In this document: piece after piece, positions 61,320 to 64,000 of the stretch
Numbering within the stretch: the first letter of the stretch is position 1
Layout: the number at the start of each line of letters is the position of its first letter
From: Mucilaginibacter saanensis
GTDB lineage: Bacteria; Bacteroidota; Bacteroidia; Sphingobacteriales; Sphingobacteriaceae
Assembly: GCF_014200575.1 (NCBI RefSeq)
Contig: NZ_JACHBZ010000023.1
Coordinates: 1-64,000, forward strand
Length of the DNA stretch: 64,000 nucleotides
Direction: 5' to 3'
Notes under the pieces: generated by a model
What the model was told of the DNA's origin: nothing
The model's input: only the letters and a program-made list of their open reading frames with translations
The model's database searches: none
Made by a program: the position numbers and the translations under genes

Positions 61320-63692
61320 ATGATCAAGAACTATTTAAAAATTGCATGGCGTAACCTGATCAGGAACAAGACGCATACCTTTATTAACATTGCTGGGCTT
61401 TCGGTAGGTTTGGTTTGCAGCTTGCTTATTTTACTATGGGTACAAAATGAGCTGAGTATTGATTCGTATCATAAAAATGGTGACCGTTTATATTCGATAT
61501 ATGAGCGGTCGTATTTTGATCATCAGGTTCACGGGCAATACGCCACTCCCGGTTTATTGTCTGATGAGCTGAAAAAACAGATTCCGGAAGTTGAATATGC
61601 CACCGGTATCTCATACGGAAGTGAAAGCACTTTTCAGGTGGGCGATAAAATACTGAAGATGACCGGTACGGAGGCCGGGGCCGATTGCTTTAAAATGTTC
61701 AGTATCCCGCTGTTACAGGGCAATGCACAAACTGCTTTAAACTCGCCGGTTAGCATGACCATATCCCGTAAAATGGCTGTGGCTTTTTTTGGCAGTCCCG
61801 AGGCGGCTATAGGTAAAACCATCCGTTACGAAAATAAAAAGGATTTTAAGGTTACCGGGGTGTTTGAGGATATGCCCAAAATTGCTTCGCAGAAGTATGA
61901 TTTCCTGCTTAACTGGTATTCGTTTTTGGATGAAAATAGCTGGGCAAAAAGCTGGGGGAATAATGGCCCGGCTACCATTATTATGCTGCGCGCGGATGCC
62001 AACCCTATACTTGTTGAAAAAAAGCTGACCCATTTTTTAGATAACTTGAACAAAGAGCAAAAAAATGGAACCTTTACCGTAGAGCTGGGTCTGCAAAAGT
62101 TTGGCGATGGCTACTTGCACAGCAACTTTGTTAATGGGAAAATTGATGGCGGCCGTATTGAGTATGTGCACCTGTTTACCATTGTGGCTATTTTTATTTT
62201 ACTGATAGCCTGCATTAATTTCATGAACCTTACTACCGCCCGTTCGGTAAAACGCGCCCGCGAAATAGGCGTGCGTAAAGTGGTAGGGGCGGTGCGTTCG
62301 GTTTTAATTAAACAGTTCATAGGCGAATCAATGCTTATCACTTCGCTGGCCGTAGCAATTGCGTTGCTTTTGCTGGTACTGCTGTTGCCGGTATTTAACC
62401 ACATTACCCAAAAAGAGATTGATTTGCCTTTTAACCAGTTAAGCTTTTGGTTAAAGCTGGTAGGTATTACGGTAGTCACCGGTTTAATATCGGGCAGTTA
62501 TCCGGCTTTGTTTTTATCGTCATTTAACCCGGTTAAGGTATTAAAGGGCACCATGAAATTAGACTCCGGTACCACATTGTTTCGGAAGGGGCTGGTTATA
62601 TTTCAGTTTGTATTATCGGTTATCCTGATCACGGCTACTATTATAGTTTCCAGGCAAATGGCTTATGTTCAGTCAAAAAACCTGGGCTATGATCGCGAAA
62701 ATCTGATATATATTCCCATGAACGGGGAGCTGGTATCCAAATACAACACTTTTAAGGATCAGGCATTAAAAATGCCGGGCGTGGAATCTGTTACCCGTAT
62801 AACCACTACACCCACTGATATTCAAAACAGTACCGGTGGGGTTAACTGGATTGGTAAGGATCCTAATTTAAATATCCAGTTTACACAAATATCGGTAGGT
62901 TATGATTTTGTGAAAACCATGAAATTGAAGATGCTCGAAGGCCGGGATTATTCCAAGGATTATCCGACTGATTCTCTTGGTTATATATTGAATGAAGCTG
63001 CCTTAAAAAGAATAGGCTATAAAAATCCGGTTGGCCAACCGCTTACTTTTTGGGGTAAAAAGGGAGCCATTATTGGTTTGCTAAAAGATTTTCATTATGC
63101 CTCCATGCATGAGCAAATTAAGCCGCTGGTGATCAGGTTTGGCGAACAGGAAGGCTATGGCAGCATATTGTTAAAAACCCAACCCGGCAAAACCCGCGAG
63201 GCATTAGCCAGTGTTGAAAGCTTGTGCAAGCAGCTTAACCCGGCATTTCCTTTTTCATATACTTTTTCTGACGAGGAGTTTCAAAAGCTTTATCAAAACG
63301 AGCAGATTATAACCCGCCTGTCAAATGCCTTTGCTTTCCTGGCTATATTTATTTCATGCCTGGGCTTACTGGGGCTGGCCATGTTTACTGCCGAACAACG
63401 CATTAAAGAGATAGGAATTCGTAAGGTATTAGGTGCAAGTGTAACGTCGTTATTCTCTTTATTGTCATCAGAGTTTTTGGTGCTGGTGATTATTGCATTG
63501 TTTATAGCGCTCCCGGTATCATGGTATGCCATGAGCTACTGGCTGCAAGGCTTTGCTTATCGCACGCCAATACAATGGTGGATGTTTGCCCTGTCGGGGA
63601 TCATTATCATCGTAATTGCTATGGTAACGGTAAGCTTCCAGGCAATTAAGGCCGCCTTAGTTAACCCGATAAAGAGTTTACGAAGCGAGTAG
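61320..63692 (+). CDS. FtsX/MacB-like ABC transporter permease 2
   Basis: 790 residues from ATG 61320; a GTG at 61314 would add two. Same plan as permease 1: MIKNYLKIAWRNLIRNKTHTF start, first helix, periplasmic core, three helices near 280-425, GLVIFQFVLSVILITATIIV, and final helices with GIRKVLGASVTSLFSLLSSEF. Probably a paralogue from tandem duplication. Confidence 0.9.
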   Translation: MIKNYLKIAWRNLIRNKTHTFINIAGLSVGLVCSLLILLWVQNELSIDSYHKNGDRLYSIYERSYFDHQVHGQYATPGLLSDELKKQIPEVEYATGISYGSESTFQVGDKILKMTGTEAGADCFKMFSIPLLQGNAQTALNSPVSMTISRKMAVAFFGSPEAAIGKTIRYENKKDFKVTGVFEDMPKIASQKYDFLLNWYSFLDENSWAKSWGNNGPATIIMLRADANPILVEKKLTHFLDNLNKEQKNGTFTVELGLQKFGDGYLHSNFVNGKIDGGRIEYVHLFTIVAIFILLIACINFMNLTTARSVKRAREIGVRKVVGAVRSVLIKQFIGESMLITSLAVAIALLLLVLLLPVFNHITQKEIDLPFNQLSFWLKLVGITVVTGLISGSYPALFLSSFNPVKVLKGTMKLDSGTTLFRKGLVIFQFVLSVILITATIIVSRQMAYVQSKNLGYDRENLIYIPMNGELVSKYNTFKDQALKMPGVESVTRITTTPTDIQNSTGGVNWIGKDPNLNIQFTQISVGYDFVKTMKLKMLEGRDYSKDYPTDSLGYILNEAALKRIGYKNPVGQPLTFWGKKGAIIGLLKDFHYASMHEQIKPLVIRFGEQEGYGSILLKTQPGKTREALASVESLCKQLNPAFPFSYTFSDEEFQKLYQNEQIITRLSNAFAFLAIFISCLGLLGLAMFTAEQRIKEIGIRKVLGASVTSLFSLLSSEFLVLVIIALFIALPVSWYAMSYWLQGFAYRTPIQWWMFALSGIIIIVIAMVTVSFQAIKAALVNPIKSLRSE

Positions 63693-63746
63693 ATAATGGA
63701 AAATAGAAGGCAGGAAACAAATTGCAGATAATTTAAAACTTGCAGC

Positions 63747-64000
63747 ATGATCAGGAATTATTTAAAAATAGCATGGCGTAATCTTATCAGGAATAAGACA
63801 CACACTTTTATTAATATAGCCGGGCTTTCGGTAGGTTTGGTTTGCAGCCTGCTTATTTTGTTGTGGGTGCAAAACGAGCTGAGTACGGATGCGTTTTTCA
63901 AAAACAGTTCCCGTTTATATTCAGTATATGAGCGGCAGTATTATGATCATAAAGTTTTTGGATCCTATGACACGCCCGGTATTACTGCCGATGAAATGAA
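63747..64000 (+). CDS. FtsX/MacB-like ABC transporter permease 3 (partial, runs off the window)
   Basis: Begins MIRNYLKIAWRNLIRNKTHT, then IAGLSVGLVCSLLILLWVQ, closely matching permease 2 in its first 50 residues, so it is a recent duplicate. Only about 84 codons are visible. It starts 55 bp after permease 2. Confidence 0.9.
   Translation, partial: MIRNYLKIAWRNLIRNKTHTFINIAGLSVGLVCSLLILLWVQNELSTDAFFKNSSRLYSVYERQYYDHKVFGSYDTPGITADEM

Noticed and set aside
1..64000. tRNA, rRNA, prophage, integrase or insertion sequence
   Set aside because: No cloverleaf, transposase or integrase-like protein was recognised in the gaps or reading frames; an automatic tRNA scan would settle the tRNA point.

Overview
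The window reads as chromosomal DNA of a Bacteroidota bacterium, most likely family Sphingobacteriaceae (a Mucilaginibacter- or Pedobacter-like organism; this is inference). Reasons: a gliding-motility lipoprotein gldD, a Bat (Bacteroides aerotolerance) operon, M56/TonB and SusC-plug-type proteins, FtsX-like permease arrays, DUF3127, and several promoters with the Bacteroidota -7 element TAnnTTTG. No tRNA, rRNA, prophage, insertion sequence or CRISPR array was seen. Almost all sequence is coding, and the accessory interest lies in regulators, a polyketide locus and unusual intergenic repeats.

Layout. 0.2-3.4 kb: secreted subtilase and an ALDH7-type aldehyde dehydrogenase. 3.6-8.3 kb: TPR protein, phosphosulfolactate synthase, a small zinc-ribbon protein, aroE overlapping gldD. 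8.3-12.3 kb: fused branched-chain 2-oxoacid dehydrogenase E1 and two secreted proteins. 12.5-21.0 kb: an eight-gene MoxR/DUF58/BatA-E operon. 21.3-26.8 kb: PfkB kinase, a heavy-metal HMA-MauE protein with an HMA-AraC regulator, an ECF sigma factor overlapping an anti-sigma protein that carries TonB-related domains, and a DUF4197 lipoprotein. 26.8-34.3 kb: phosphate transporter PiT, DUF47 protein, a PhoR-like kinase, then a type III polyketide synthase locus (methyltransferase, FAD enzyme, PKS, YceI, divergent UbiA prenyltransferase). 34.4-43.9 kb: repeat array, OprB-type porin, HD hydrolase, XRE regulator, TonB-C-like protein, RlmL-type methyltransferase, DUF3127, a two-component system and a metallo-beta-lactamase RNase-like protein. 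44-49.9 kb: BlaI with an M56-TonB_C-plug fusion, a newly noted 45-residue protein, an SPW-type membrane protein, a PAS protein and an Omp85-type barrel. 50-55.7 kb: rplM-rpsI-rpsB-tsf, nagA, pyrH, lipocalin. 55.7-64 kb: M1 aminopeptidase and an array of three FtsX-like permeases, the last cut by the window end.

How the genes work together. The Bat genes form one tightly packed operon coupling a MoxR ATPase to VWA-domain membrane proteins. The polyketide genes form a co-directional run compatible with making a methylated, oxidised and perhaps prenylated phenolic lipid. Two separate signalling pairs (ECF/anti-sigma and BlaI/M56) end in periplasmic modules resembling parts of TonB systems.

Intergenic DNA is rich in hairpins. 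Besides ordinary terminators and dispersed REP-like elements, five loci carry inverted repeats whose arms consist of a short word repeated imperfectly, a different word at each locus. I consider this the least explained structure in the window. Several open reading frames have been given later starts than the longest possible one, where the longest begins at TTG or GTG or lacks family similarity.
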